Source: Pollenia angustigena
Lineage: Eukaryota > Arthropoda > Insecta > Diptera > Polleniidae
Reading direction: 5' to 3'
Assembly: GCA_930367215.1 (NCBI GenBank)
Contig: OV884056.1
Location: 323,112,709 to 323,176,708, forward strand
Length of the DNA stretch: 64,000 bases
Shown here: piece by piece, positions 33,692 through 44,947 of the stretch
Layout: every line of letters begins with the position of its first letter
Numbering within the stretch: the stretch's first letter is position 1
Position numbers and translations under genes: made by a program
Notes under the pieces: model-generated
What the model saw: the letters and a program-made list of their open reading frames with translations, nothing else
What the model was told of the DNA's origin: nothing
Databases searched by the model: none

Positions 33692-34077
33692 TTTGTAAGC
33701 TATGCTTTCGAGTTTGTCCACGGACACTATCTCACTGTACGTTATGACATGCCACCTTTTTGCAATATGTCCCGTTATTTCTATAAATAACATTTAGGAA
33801 TTCGTCGTATAGTAATAATGAATGATTTAGACAAATAGTATGCCCGAAAAAATGGGCTATTTTTCATATAATATTTTTGGGTGATTTTTTATAATGAGAA
33901 ATCACCAAATTTAAAAAACGAAAAATCATCCAATTGTAACGAAAAATAGCCCAACAATTTTGGGTCACTTTTCATATGAATTCAGGCCCAATTTTACATG
34001 GAATTTTTTTGGGCGATTTTTCATTTATTTTTTTGCGCCATTTTTCTTTGGGCGATATTTCCTACAGCCGACATTTC

Positions 34078-34800
34078 AACTCCATCAGCTTCATCTCCAT
34101 CATCCCCCGTCGGGAGGTTGGAAGTTTTTGTTGCTTTTCATTAGATTTATTAAACAATTTGCAACACTTACGTACACGATTAATAACTTCGCTTATTGCA
34201 CTTATTCACTTCACTTATTTATCACTTCACTTTCTGGGACTCTACTGGCATATCATTACCATACTTTCACATTGCGGCTGCACGATCGTGTGTAGAGTCG
34301 ACAATGTGTTTTTCAAAATCTAGTACAAAATCTTCCAATTTATTTTTTATGGATCAATAAATATTTTTCATTTGTCTTAAACCCAAATTATGAATAATTA
34401 AATTTTTTGATTCGGCATTATAATTTCTTAAAGTTACGTTCGTGTATTTTATGTGGGATATGTCTGTCCACTCGTCTACTGTAATTGAAAAGCGTCCATT
34501 CCTTTCTATTATATGAAGTATCTCCCTTAAAATGTCATTCTTCTTTTTTAAATAAGACTTGCCAATGCAGCTTCAAGTTGTTGCTTCAACTTCGGGCATA
34601 TTTAAGCCCTTAGATTTCAAAATAGTCAATATGACTTTGGATTTGCTTTTGCAAAAGGGTTCCTCAAGACAATCGATCGAAGTATGGTGTTTAAAATATT
34701 TATTCATTGGACCACTTGTAGCTTCCTTTGATGTTGTTGGTGGAGCATCTTCTTCAAGTACTATGTTATGGCCACAACGTAAGCGGTAACTTAGTGAAAA
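34078..34800 (-). pseudogene. hAT transposase pseudogene, N-terminal part
   Basis: Minus strand: GRFSITVDEWTDISHIKYTN with RNYNAES next to it, then LGL, and EDFVLDFEKHIVDSTHDRAAA, then an acidic GDDGDEADGVEMSDEF. These are the first catalytic-region blocks of hAT transposases (DEWT...YxNxxL; HIVxxTxDGAAVM, here with DG changed to DR). Several stops interrupt it. A block of about 75 bases (34122-34197) is duplicated; the other copy (29334-29369 plus 30339-30385) was later split by the Helitron. Confidence 0.72.
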
Positions 34801-34899
34801 TGTTGAAGAACCTTAGAGAATTAAAAAACAAACAAAAATTTATGTATGTGACCAAAAAAGCACCAGGAAATTAACAACAGGAAATTAATGCCATTCTGA

Positions 34900-35460
34900 G
34901 ATATGTCTTCAACTTAGGACGTTTCTCTCATGTTACACCCTACGAAAGTAAATTTTATGGAGTGCGTTTTTCTGATGCCTAACTCTTTTGCATAAAATTA
35001 TCTATACTGGCGAGCCGACGTATCTATTTGACCGTGTTACTTTTACGCAGACAAGAAGAAAGAACAATCTGATCCCGATTAGATTCAACAAGTTAGTTTC
35101 TGAATGGCAGTTTTTCGTTCAGTATTCGTCTTTGGCACACACTACCAGCAACTGTTCAATTTACTAGTAAAGCAACACAGTAAAGGAAATGTATTTTTAA
35201 TTTTTATTCCCGTACTTGAAAATGTGCAATCTGTTGTATTGCAAAAACGCTTTTGAATGTCTTTATTTTTAAAATTGTTTGATCTATTCCTTTCAAAAAT
35301 GGCTTTAATGTATTAATTTCTTTTATTTTAATGTTAATTGTTACAAATCTTTTATTGTGTGACACATTAGAAATTGCTACGAATTGTTTATCCTGTACTA
35401 TAATTATAAGACTTTAAGTCCTGTTGTATAGGAATACCTATAAATAAATAAAATATTATA
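34900..35460 (+). pseudogene. LINE 3'-end fragment
   Basis: Frame with GEPTYLFDRVTFTQTRRKNN followed by LIPIRFNKLVSEWQFFVQYS, the conserved C-terminal block of many insect LINE reverse transcriptases (YLxDRVxFxRxxRxxNLIPxRxxxxxSExQFF). It ends in a degenerate tail and an AATAAATAAAATATTA 3' terminus at 35440-35460. Upstream coding is lost. Confidence 0.65.
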
Positions 35461-35551
35461 TTTATCCTTCGTTAAAACCAAACTCATTCTAAAGAGAGAA
35501 ACGCATGAATTATTTTGTTAAAAAATAAATTATAAATAAATATGTATGTAC

Positions 35552-35823
35552 ATATGGATGTTTCCAATGTAGCGGTAGTTACCGATTTTCGGAGATTTTT
35601 TTAATAAAATTCCAACCAACCCAAATATGCCACGAGGATTGCTCCATTTTGGACTTACGAAATCTCAAGCAACTGTAGCAACCGAAAGAATTCATAAAAA
35701 ATGTAATTTCAATACTTTTTTTGACTATTAAAAAAGTAACGGTCGTTACTTCATACATGTGATGTTTTCAAATAGGATATGTATGTCAAGTAAAATATCT
35801 GATTAATTTCTTTGAAATGTTTT
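35552..35823. mobile_element. Fragment of element Y (ATATGGRTGTTTCCA ends)
   Basis: Matches 46065-46290 plus 55812-55862, i.e. the left arm of element Y as it stood before the BEL insertion, including two GTWACGGTCGTTAC palindromes. It stops where a truncated MITE begins at 35824. Confidence 0.75.
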
Positions 35824-36398
35824 GTCTTACGTATTCCATAATAATTTGTTATCTAAAGCTTCGTACAGACGATGGTCAGATCTTACAATATTGTAAGCAG
35901 GCGTTGCCAACAGCAAAATTTTTCTGACAATGGTCCATTGTCAGATGCATTAATTTTGCACATCTGCAAATACAAATCAGCTTACAATGTTCACACAGTT
36001 GTAAGACATTTTAGCCAATTTTGATGCAATTTAAGCAACGCTGCTTACCAATATTGTAAGATCTGACCATCGTCTGTACGAAGCTTAATAAAGAAATCTA
36101 ATGAGTTTTGTTGCGACTGTCAAAAAATCTAATTAAACACATGACAGTTTGTGTCACACCATCACACAGTGTATTTACACTCACACATGAAATAAAATGC
36201 AACCCTGATCCAATGAAAAGTATTATTGTTTCAAAATGTTTCAAAAAACGATGAAGTCGTATGGGATGTCAAACTTTTTTTCATAATACATACTTGTCAT
36301 TTTCATCACACATGCATTCACACTATCAGACCTTTACATATTACTTGAGTTTTTGATATGTATTAATACAAAGTGTAATAGTGTGTGTAATCTAGCCT
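35824..36398 (-). mobile_element. MITE family X, copy 1 (truncated, inverted), with nested MITE
   Basis: Reverse-orientation copy of the 37234-37586 element; ends TCTAGCCT at 36398, followed by TAA. It contains the 35857-36085 MITE; 343 bases remain without it, against 353 in the complete copy. The outer 24 bases are missing. Confidence 0.8.
35857..36085. mobile_element. Harbinger-type MITE, TIR AGCTTCGTACAGACG, TSD TAA
   Basis: Ends AGCTTCGTACAGACGATGGT and its inverse (36066-36085); TAA at 35854-35856 and 36086-36088. The TIR runs for about 40 bases through CAGATCTTACAATATTG. Confidence 0.9.
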
Positions 36399-36701
36399 TA
36401 AAGGCTAGGTTACACTTTTATACTTTGTATTAATACATGTCAAAAACTCAAGTAATATGACAAAGTGTGATAGTGTGAATGCAATGTGTCACGAAAATGA
36501 CAAGTATTATGAAAAAAGTTTGACATCCCATACGACTTCATCGTTTTTTGAAAAATTTCTAAACAATAATACTTTTTATTGGATCAGGGTTGCATTTTAT
36601 TTCATATGTGAGTGTTTATACTTTGTGTGATGGTGTGAACACAAACTGTCATGCTTCATTAGATTTTTTAACAGTCGCAACAAAACTCATTAGATTTCTA
36701 T

Positions 36702-37839
36702 TACTACGTTTATACGTACCACTTATTCGCAAATAAATATATTGCAAGTAGAGAATATTGCCGCATAAACAGTGAATTAAATTTTTATTTGCGAATAGCT
36801 CACGAAAACAAGTTCTGATTAACGACACTATTTGCAAATACGATTTTAAGCATTGCCACACTTTTAACCGTTTGACGTTTTTATTTCGATGTGGCACATT
36901 CATATGACAACAAAAGTAAAATTAAATCCAAAATGTGCAAATAAATTTAAAAATACACAGTAATTTTTGATCTGTTTCATTTAAAAAATAAGAAGTTTAT
37001 ATACATACAGTGCCACTAAATGAATAAATTTTCCATCTGGCATCACTTAAAAATAAGAATTTTCATTAATTTGAGGGTTACACGATCAAGTTTTGCCTAT
37101 CAAGTTTTAATACACTCACACTTTTTTACCAATACACTCATACTTTTAAAAGTTAATACGAACTTGCCTTTAAAATTCTCTTGCCAGTGAGTGTTTCAAT
37201 TTACGTTCAAGAAAACAGCTGATTTAATGGTTAAGGCTAGATTACACTATTATACTTTGTATTAATACATGTCAAAAACTCAAGTAATATGACAAAGTGT
37301 GATAGTGTGTATGCAATGTGTCACGAAAATGACAAGTATTAAGAAAAAAGTTTGACATCCCATACGACTTCATCGTTTTTTGAAAAATTTCTAAACAATA
37401 ATACATTTCATTGGATCAGGGTTGCATTTTATTTCATGTGTGAGTGTTTATACTTTGTGTGATGGTCTGAACACAAACTGTCATGTTACATTAGATTTTT
37501 TGACAGTCGCAACAAAACTCATTAGATTTCTATCTCACAAAGTATTATGGAATACGTAAGACTTGTGAGATAGTGTAATCTAGGCTTTAGTAAGCAAATT
37601 TTTCGTTTCTCTTTATACATTTTTTTCTTGATGGCATCTTGAAAGTAAACTGCTCAAAAATTGAATGCAGCCTACGTCACAACGATCAATTTTTGGAAAT
37701 TTTGACAAACAGTATATGTAAAAGACTATCAAGAAAAACTTAATCGTGTAACTGCAGTGTAAGAAATAGACATATAAAAAGTAAGTTAGTTAATCGCAAA
37801 TAATTTTTATTCGCGAATAGGCTACGTATAAACGTAGTA
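36702..37839. mobile_element. Element Z, TIR TACTACGTTTATACGTA, TSD TAT
   Basis: Left TACTACGTTTATACGTACC, right inverse ending CGTAGTA, with TTATTCGC motifs inside both arms. TAT at 36699-36701 and 37840-37842. Carries the complete MITE X copy 3; otherwise no coding. Confidence 0.75.
37234..37586 (+). mobile_element. MITE family X, copy 3 (complete), TSD TTA
   Basis: 353 bases, ends AGGCTAGATTACACTATT and AATAGTG-like inverse finishing GTGTAATCTAGGCT, flanked by TTA (37231-37233, 37587-37589). Harbinger-type target. This copy defines the family ends. Confidence 0.88.
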
Positions 37840-38134
37840 TATGTCACAAAGTATTATGGAATACGCAAGACTTGTGAGATAGTGTTTGGTTTGTTTATTT
37901 GACTTAAAACTGTAAAAAAACTATACATTTAGCAAAAAAAAAAAAAAAACAAATATTATTAATTTTCGATTAATCCTTTAGTCGAAATTAGCAATTTTAA
38001 ATTAATCGAACAATTAATCGTCTAAAAGCGTTCGATTAATCGAACAAGAGTTAATCGACTGAACACCGTAGCAGTGATGTTATACGTAGGCAGTGTTGCC
38101 AAAACTTGGTGACCAAAAATGGCTAAATTTACTG

Positions 38135-38640
38135 AAAAAAATGGCCAAAAAATTTTTTAAATAAAACACATTAAAATTCAATAACAAAACAGAAAAATTT
38201 TTGCTTTGGGCAGTAAGCGACCAATGTGACGTCTTGGCGAAAGGCAAACACAGATTCGTCCACCTTTCTGTCAGTATAATGCATTTTCTGTGAAATGCAT
38301 CACTTGTTCTTGCGCATCGTGCCAACGACACTCAACTTTTTGTGAACCAATTGATGAATCGTGTCCAATCCGATGAGAAAGTTATTCATAGTGATGATTC
38401 GACCAGAGCCCCAATATGGTTTGACGAGTTCTTTCACTACCATCGGTTGACCAGGCTGGAACCATTCTCCCCATTATTCATCTCATCGTCATCGTCTTCC
38501 AATTCTTCGTCCGACTATGCTCCATTTGAACCCAATCGATATCTTCAATGTTATCATTGCAATCGCTGCCACCACCACGCTCGCTTGCTAGAAGATCCTC
38601 TTATTCCGTTTCAGTCAGTCTAATTTAAAATACACTTTCA
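38135..38640 (-). pseudogene. piggyBac-type transposase pseudogene
   Basis: Minus strand: N-terminal LTETE then a stop, EDLLASERGGG and an acidic run (38623-38480). After a frameshift and a large internal deletion come VVKELVKPYWGSGRIITMNN, then FLIGLDTIHQLV, KLSVVGTMRKNK and MHYTDRKVDESVFAFRQD. This is the YxxSGRxxTxDNFFTS...GTxRxNKxxIP...F block of piggyBac transposases. The catalytic Asp of DNFFTS is Asn here (MNNF), and IP after RKNK is changed around a stop. Not functional. Confidence 0.8.
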
Positions 38641-40330
38641 CATATAAAGAACAGGATACACACCTGGTAACATCGATCTTGCCATACCGGTTATACCGAA
38701 TAGAGCTACCGCCACAAGGCAATACTACAATACTGTACAAATGAATAAACAAAAACATAAATGACAAAGTGTAAACACAAAAACATCGACATCAAACCTG
38801 CGTTGTTTAACATTGCTGGGCCCAGCATCAGGCTCAGGTAAAATTACTGGCACAACGACTGGAAGAACTCGTTTGAGTTCCAAAACTGGTGGCTCCACAA
38901 CATTTCGTGCAAATGTTTCTTATTTTTTTTTTTTTTTTGTTTTCACTTTAAAAACGATATTCGTGTTTTCTCTGAGCTTTAAAAAATAACTGTTACATTC
39001 TATAATTGTATCTTTCCACGCATATTCGTACATTACATATGGGTTTACAAATGTAAACCAGTCCGCCGAAATAGGTAGAAGTAAACAGTCAGCTTTTTGA
39101 GGGTTAAATAAAACATTAAAATTCAATAACAAAACAGAAAAATTAATTTATTTGTAGTTGTTTACGATGAAATTGTAAGTTAAGATCAATTTGTTAAATA
39201 AGAACAAAAGTAAATAAATATTTTGATAGATATTTAAAAAATTAAATCATCGATAAATTCGATGTCGTTAGTGTTTATTTCAAAGGAATCACTCGTGCCT
39301 ATTAGTTTTAAATAATTTGAAGGTAAATCATAATCACGACAACATTTACCCAACCTTTTGAGTCCAGATCTACAATAAAAAACAAGAAAGAAAGTATAGT
39401 CTGTCAACCCCGTCTATATGATACCCTACACCACATTAGGAGATATGTACCAAATTTTATCAAATATCCTCGAAAATTGCGACCTATACTTTGCGCACAA
39501 GGTTTACATGGACAGCCAGCCAGCCGGACAAACATCGTTAATTCGACTCAGAAAGTAATTCTGAGTCAATCGGTATACGTAAAGCTGGGCTTCGGACCAA
39601 TATTTATAGGTGTTACAAACATCAGCACAAACGCGTAGTACCCTCTCTACTATTGTGGTGTACAAATTTTATTGTTACCTAATTAATAAAAACGAATTAA
39701 CGGTTGCAAAATGTAACCTTAACGATGTTTACTTGGCTAAATACCCTTTCTACTTCAGCATAAGACCATGAACGTGAGAGAAACTTTATTGTCAATTCTA
39801 AAATTTCTAAAAAAATTTTGTTGCCGCCTGCGTCTCTTCATTGAAGTACTTGCAGCCAGAAAGAAACACCGATGTTTGTCTTGATCTATTTTATAAATTT
39901 AATATTGGAATGCTGATCACTTATTTTTAAAGTTGTTTCATCATCATAGTTTATAGCGATTTTTAAGATTTATAAAAGTTGTAATTTAAATTCAAGGCGT
40001 TTTATTGTTAAAAATGTTTATTTTAATTTTAGAAATTTTTGTAATAAAATAAAAATCATTCCTTTAAAAGAAAAACGGCAAAACAAATTTATGGCTAAAC
40101 AAGTTGAAAACCTGTAGGTAGGGAAAACTTCCGAATTGTAGGGATTTTCTTCTAAAAAAAAATGGCCGTAGGGAAAAATGGACAGACTTCAAATAAATAA
40201 AATGTAAAGACTTTTGAGTAATGTTGGAAAACTGTACTCATTTGGCAACCTCCTTTTTCGATTTGTGAATTACATTTATGTGATTTTGTTTTAACATAAA
40301 TTTGATTTTAAATGATTTTTGTTTATTCAG
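38641..40330. other. Unassigned repeats
   Basis: 38160-38200 and 39105-39142 share an AATTCAATAACAAAACAGAA block. 39400-39665 is a dispersed fly repeat with GATACCCTACACCACA at one end, GACAGCCAGCCAGCCGGAC in the middle and TATTGTGGTGTAC at the other. No gene. Confidence 0.45.
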
Positions 40331-40333
40331 TTT

Positions 40334-40712
40334 CCCAGCCAGTATTTTTTGAAATTTTTAATCATATTCGAGTCTTTTTTGACTCTTCAGCGCGATTAAA
40401 ATACCAAAATATACGCTAATTTTCTGATCGTAAATGATACTTTTGTCGGGAGAAAATGGTACCCTACCCGCGACTCTTCCTGAAGAGTCATATATGATTC
40501 GTTTATTTTATTAGTTTAGAGCCATTTTCGACTCTTTTAATAGTTTTGGTTATTGAATTTTAAATCAAACACTTTTAAATCATAAACACGAGTCATTTTT
40601 GTGTCGATTTTTAAGCGTGCAAGTGATTAATCAGTTTTTAATAACCAAAAGTACTCAAAAAAGACTCATACCGATGATTTTTGAAAAAACGATCTTCCAA
40701 ATGCTAGCAGAG
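40334..40712. mobile_element. MITE, TIR CCCWGCTAGCATTT family, copy 2 (inverted)
   Basis: Starts CCCAGCCAGTATTTTTTG and ends CAAATGCTAGCAGAG; the interior matches 19339-19695 in reverse. TTT flanks both sides, which may be a 3-bp TSD. Confidence 0.68.
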
Positions 40713-40734
40713 TTTTAGTTTATAAATAGAACTG

Positions 40735-40971
40735 TGGCCGTATTCTGTAATTCGCTAAAGCTTAATCTCTATCGCTAAAAATCTTTAAAGCTTTTTGGAT
40801 ACGAATGCAGTACTGTAACGTGCGTTGCTAATTTTGGCAATGCCATAACAATTTAATTCACCGCAATTTTAGCTTTTATTGTCATCACTAAAATTTTTTA
40901 ATTTTGTATTCTCTAAGGCATTTTAGCGATAGAGGTTTAGCTTTAGCTAAGCGAATTACGGATTACGGGTG
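40735..40971. mobile_element. MITE, TIR TGGCCGTATTCTGTAATTCG, TSD CTG
   Basis: Left TGGCCGTATTCTGTAATTCG pairs with the inverted right CGAATTACGGATTACGGGTG; the inner CTCTATCGCTAAAA also pairs. CTG at 40732-40734 and 40972-40974. Confidence 0.75.
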
Positions 40972-40974
40972 CTG

Positions 40975-41867
40975 ATTTAATAGTTGATATATGTATGTAC
41001 ATAAAAGAGTTTATATATACACAAATGCATGCTTGTATAACCCAGCTAGCATTTTGTATGATAATCAAATATTTTAGGAATTAGCTGCTCGAGCAAAATA
41101 ACCTTATATGTATGTCCTAATTTTTCGATTATTTATTATACTCTCGTTGCGAGAAAATTGTACCCTACCGACGAATCACCTCAAAGAATAATTTGTGATA
41201 CATACAATTTTCTGATCTCTTTAATGGTAGTTTTTATTTAAGTATTTTCCGTCTTATTTTTCAATCGTAAATTATATAGTTTTTGATTATATTTTAAACC
41301 ATTTTTTAATCGTCATGTTTTTAATATCTTCTCCGATAAAAGCAAGGCTCATGATTATTTGAACAAATTTTATTTTGAACCAAACAAAAGTTATCGGGTT
41401 CTCGGAAAGAAAAGAAAAAACCATTCGCAATATCATTTATTTTTATTAATTGACAATAATATGTATTTGAGTTTGTAATTTTAGGCAATCTTTTATATGT
41501 TCGGCAATTATTCAAACATATATGAATTCTTTTTCAATCGCTCAAGCGTTTGATTTTTGTTGAGAAAATTTTTCAAACGCGAAGGCAAAAAAAAGGATTT
41601 TTTTCGGACTTTTTAAAAAAGTGTATAACATCACTGCACCCTAGTAACAATATATTACATACATAATTATGTACTTAAATATACATATATAAGTATATAG
41701 TTAGTGTAGTTATACCTACACTTGCTCTTCATTCGTTATTAACGTTTCATTCCAGTTAATTTGAAATTATTTATTATGCAAGTAATATTAAATTTCATTA
41801 ATTATGGCAGTATAATTAATTCTATTGTAAAAATATATATATTTACATACATATCGTCACCTCAAAT
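40975..41867. other. Unassigned DNA with one orphan MITE end
   Basis: 41042-41058 (CCCAGCTAGCATTTTG) is another end of the CCCWGCTAGCATTT family; its partner was not located. Otherwise AT-rich without genes. Confidence 0.4.
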
Positions 41868-42224
41868 ACAAAAAAGGCTGTAGGAAAAATCGCCCAAAGA
41901 AAAATGGCCCAAAAAAATAAATGAAAAAAATTCCATGTAAAATTGGGCCTGAATTCATATGAAAAATGACCCAAAATTGTTGGGCTATTTTTCGTTACTA
42001 TTGGGTGATTTTTCGTTTTTTAAACCCAAAAATATTATATGAAAAATAGCCCATTTTTTCCGGCATACTATTTGTCTAAATCATTCATTATTACTATACG
42101 ACGAATTCCTAAATGTTATTTATAAAAATAACGGGACATAGTGCAAAAAGGTGGCATGTCATAACGTCCAGTATCATAGTGTCCGTGGACAAACTCGAAA
42201 GCATAGCTTACAAACTTGAAAGCA

Positions 42225-42870
42225 TTGCCGGCCTATGGCCGGGCGCAAGGATTTTCTCCTCTTTGATAAAAACAAGTACCATCTTCGCTAACTAAAGCTT
42301 CTCTGCACAGCCGGCCTTCGGCCGGGGGCAAGGATTTTCTCCTCCATGGTATAACAAAATCCGGCTTCGCTAACTAAAGCTTCTCTGCACAGCCGGCCTT
42401 CGGCCGGGGGCAAGGATTTTCTCCTCTATGGTATAACAAAAACCGGCTTCGCTAACTAAAGCTTCTCTGCCCAGCCGGCCTTCGGCCAGGCGCAAGGATT
42501 TTCTCCTCTATGGTATAACAAATACTGGCTTCTATAACTAAAGCTTATCTGCGAAGTCGGCCTTCGTTCGGAAACAATGCAGATTTTAGAAGCTTTACTT
42601 AGCGAAACCGGTACTTGTTATACTATAAAGGAAAAAATCCTTGCGCCCGCCCAAAGGCGAAGCCGGTCTTTGTTATATCCTACAGGAGAAAATCCTTGCG
42701 ACCGGCCGAAGGCTGGCTATGCAGAGAAGCTTTAGTTAGCGAAGCCGGTTTTTGTTATACCATAGAGTAGAAAATCCTTGCGCCCGGCCGAAGGCCGGCT
42801 ATGCCGAGACGCTTAAGTAAGCGCTGCCGGTATTTGTTACACCATAGTGGAGAAAATCCTTGCGCCCAAA
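42225..42870. repeat. Array of about 81-base GCCGGCCTTCGGCCGG units, two orientations
   Basis: About four units in one direction to 42540, then a turn near 42560-42600 and about four in reverse. Same unit as 30840-31425; some neighbours are nearly identical (42300-42480). Confidence 0.85.
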
Positions 42871-43094
42871 AGTGTTTTCGTTATATGTTTAATATATGCA
42901 CCCAGAGAAGAAACAACAAAACCATTTTTAAAAAAATGTTGACCATGTTATGTTTAATTTAACCAAATCATTGTCATCGACAACCACATTATGATAAAAT
43001 AAGTTTCTTTAAAAATAGTTTTGTTGGTTGTGACCATAATAAAACATGTTTTTCTCTTACATTTGGAAGTTACTAAATTTATATGAATAATAAA

Positions 43095-44429
43095 TAGTGT
43101 CCGACCGAACGTTCGGGTTCGGTTACGGAGTTCGGCAAAAAATTATGTTCGGTCAAAGTTCGGTGTTCGGCGAAATTTTTACCGAACTTTACCGAACACC
43201 GAACTTTTTTATGAAATAACATATTTATTATAATTTCAAATTATAATTTGGCATCATTGTTTTTGAAAATAATACGAAATCAATACAACTATTTTTCTCT
43301 ATGATTATTGGTTCGAAAAAATACAGCGATGACTTAATAAAATGCTTAAGTGTACAAAAATGTCTTTATATGTGTAATTTTTAGAAGACGGTAAAAAATC
43401 AAAAAAAGACGGTTAAATTTTATTTGCCAAAAAAAATACTCTCTATTTATATTCTGCGAATGGTAAGATAATCTATAGTTTTGGGGAACCACAAACCAAA
43501 CTTTATAGTATACGTATTTCCGGGTAAAAATGTCATCCAATCCATTTTGGAGTTTTTTTTTTAAACAAATTGAGCAAGCGCTCAATGCAAATGTTGCGCC
43601 AAACAAATGTCAATGGGGAGTTCATTACCAAGCAAACAAACTACCGCTAATATTAAACGCAACTTAGAGAAAATACACCCTAACGAATTCAAAAAATACA
43701 TTGTTGAGGTTTGAGTACTAATATGTATACTAGGGCTATAACCAAGTTATTGGCATAGTACGACGGAGTGACCAAGAATGTTTTAGTAATGAAAACACCT
43801 GTCTCCCGAGGTTTTGCGAAAAAAACCTAACGCAGGGAAGCAAATTTCTAAAACCTTCTAAGAAATTTTGAGCCGCGATGAATTGTAAACCGTAGGAAAA
43901 TTTTTAAATCAAAAGCAGTGGTTAAATTCAAAAATAGCATTTAAGTGATACGTATAGGAATATATACAAACATCAGGTGTATATTTTTTAAAATTTCCGT
44001 GAGATAAAAATTGTTGTTTTCAAACTTCAACCCGATCCCTGCGTGAACTTTCTTAGCAATCCGAAAAAAATATCTTATTTTTTATTAATAACTTTTCATG
44101 TTCTACACGACTATACTATGCCGTTTTGATTTTCGCAAAAAGTGAGAAAAAGTTATTGCCCTAATGTATACTGCATTAAACTTAAAATTTATTTTTTAAT
44201 ATTTGTCTTAAAAAAAAGCATTTACATACTAATTATTTTTTAACTATAAAATAGTTTTGAATACTAAAAAATGTAATAATTTCCCGAAATTTTATTTTGT
44301 TTTAAATAAATACATTAAAAAAAGTATAATTGTTCAGATTTATTAACAAAAAGTTCGGGTTCGGCCGAACTTGTCAAAATTTACCGAAGTTCGGGTTCGG
44401 TCTCAAAAAGTGCGTTCGGTCGGACACTA
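43095..44429. mobile_element. hAT-type element, TIR TAGTGTCCGACCGAACG, TSD ATAATAAA
   Basis: Ends TAGTGTCCGACCGAACG (43095) and CGGTCGGACACTA (44429); ATAATAAA at 43087-43094 and 44430-44437. Subterminal zones have many TTCGG repeats. The uninterrupted target is visible in foldback A. No transposase recognised in 1335 bases. Confidence 0.87.
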
Positions 44430-44947
44430 ATAATAAACACTGTTTTGCAAATTGGGTAATTTTTTTTTTGGGAAAAAATTCGTTTTTTCTTTTTGGGTCA
44501 TTTTTCATGTTTCTTTTGGGCAAAATTTCATATATAACTTTTTGGGTCATTTTTCATGTTCTTTTGGGCGATTTTTCATTTGGGCGATTTTTTTTTGCCA
44601 TTTTTCTTTGGGCGATATTTCCTACAGCCACAAAAAAACTTATCATCAAAAAATTAGAAATTTACTTTTTGATTGATTTTTGGTCCTTTTTAAACTACAT
44701 ATTCACAATCAAAGTGGCTAATTTATTAAAGAAATTCAAACCTTGTTGTTATTGATTTTGTAAAGTTTTTTGCTTCTTCTGTAAACTTATAAAAAGTGTT
44801 GTTACGTTATTTTGAATTTAAGATATGTATGTACAGGGTGAAATAGTTTAAATTTAAAGCTTAAATTACCTACATGCATTAACAATTTTTTTTGTTAATT
44901 ATTACAACCAGGGCAAGTTTTTAATTATTTTGCATTAAACGTGTGCA

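Larger units (their letters stand above)
30410..34069 (+). mobile_element. Foldback element A (about 1.4 kb) with nested hAT, 8-bp TSD GACATTTC
   Basis: TIR GGCTGTAGGAAATATCGCCC at the left and its inverse at 34050-34069; GACATTTC at 30402-30409 and 34070-34077. Both arms are degenerate runs of a GGGCGATTTTTCATTT motif. Inside is an array of about 81-base units that switches orientation in the middle (30840-31420). A hAT-type element (31434-33691) interrupts it; without it 1394 bases remain, close to the 1411 of copy B at 41876-44629, which is the same element inverted. Confidence 0.85.
36402..37885 (+). mobile_element. MITE family X, copy 2, split by element Z
   Basis: Starts AGGCTAGGTTACAC right after the TAA shared with copy 1, forming a palindrome of about 300 bases per arm centred at 36400. 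Interrupted at 36701 by element Z and resumes at 37843 (GTCACAAAGTATTATGG). Its right TIR is cut after GAGATAGTGT at 37885. Confidence 0.8.
41876..44629 (-). mobile_element. Foldback element B, inverted copy of A, with nested hAT; TSD ACAAAAAA
   Basis: TIR GGCTGTAGGAAAAATCGCCC (41876) and its inverse ending CCTACAGCC (44629); ACAAAAAA at 41868-41875 and 44630-44637. The sequence is element A reversed: GGGCGATTTTTCAT-type arms, an array of 81-base units (42225-42870) and the same AT-rich spacer. A different hAT-type element (43095-44429) interrupts it; 1411 bases remain without it. The 141-codon frame at 44330-44755 reads through the arm and is not taken as a gene. Confidence 0.87.

Noticed and set aside
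33960..34323. Two overlapping open frames of 111 and 115 codons
   Set aside because: Cover the foldback A right arm and the antisense of the hAT pseudogene; the coding signal is on the other strand.
44330..44755. 141-codon open frame rich in Phe and Gly
   Set aside because: Translation of the degenerate GGGCGATTTTTCAT arm of foldback element B, extending past its end.
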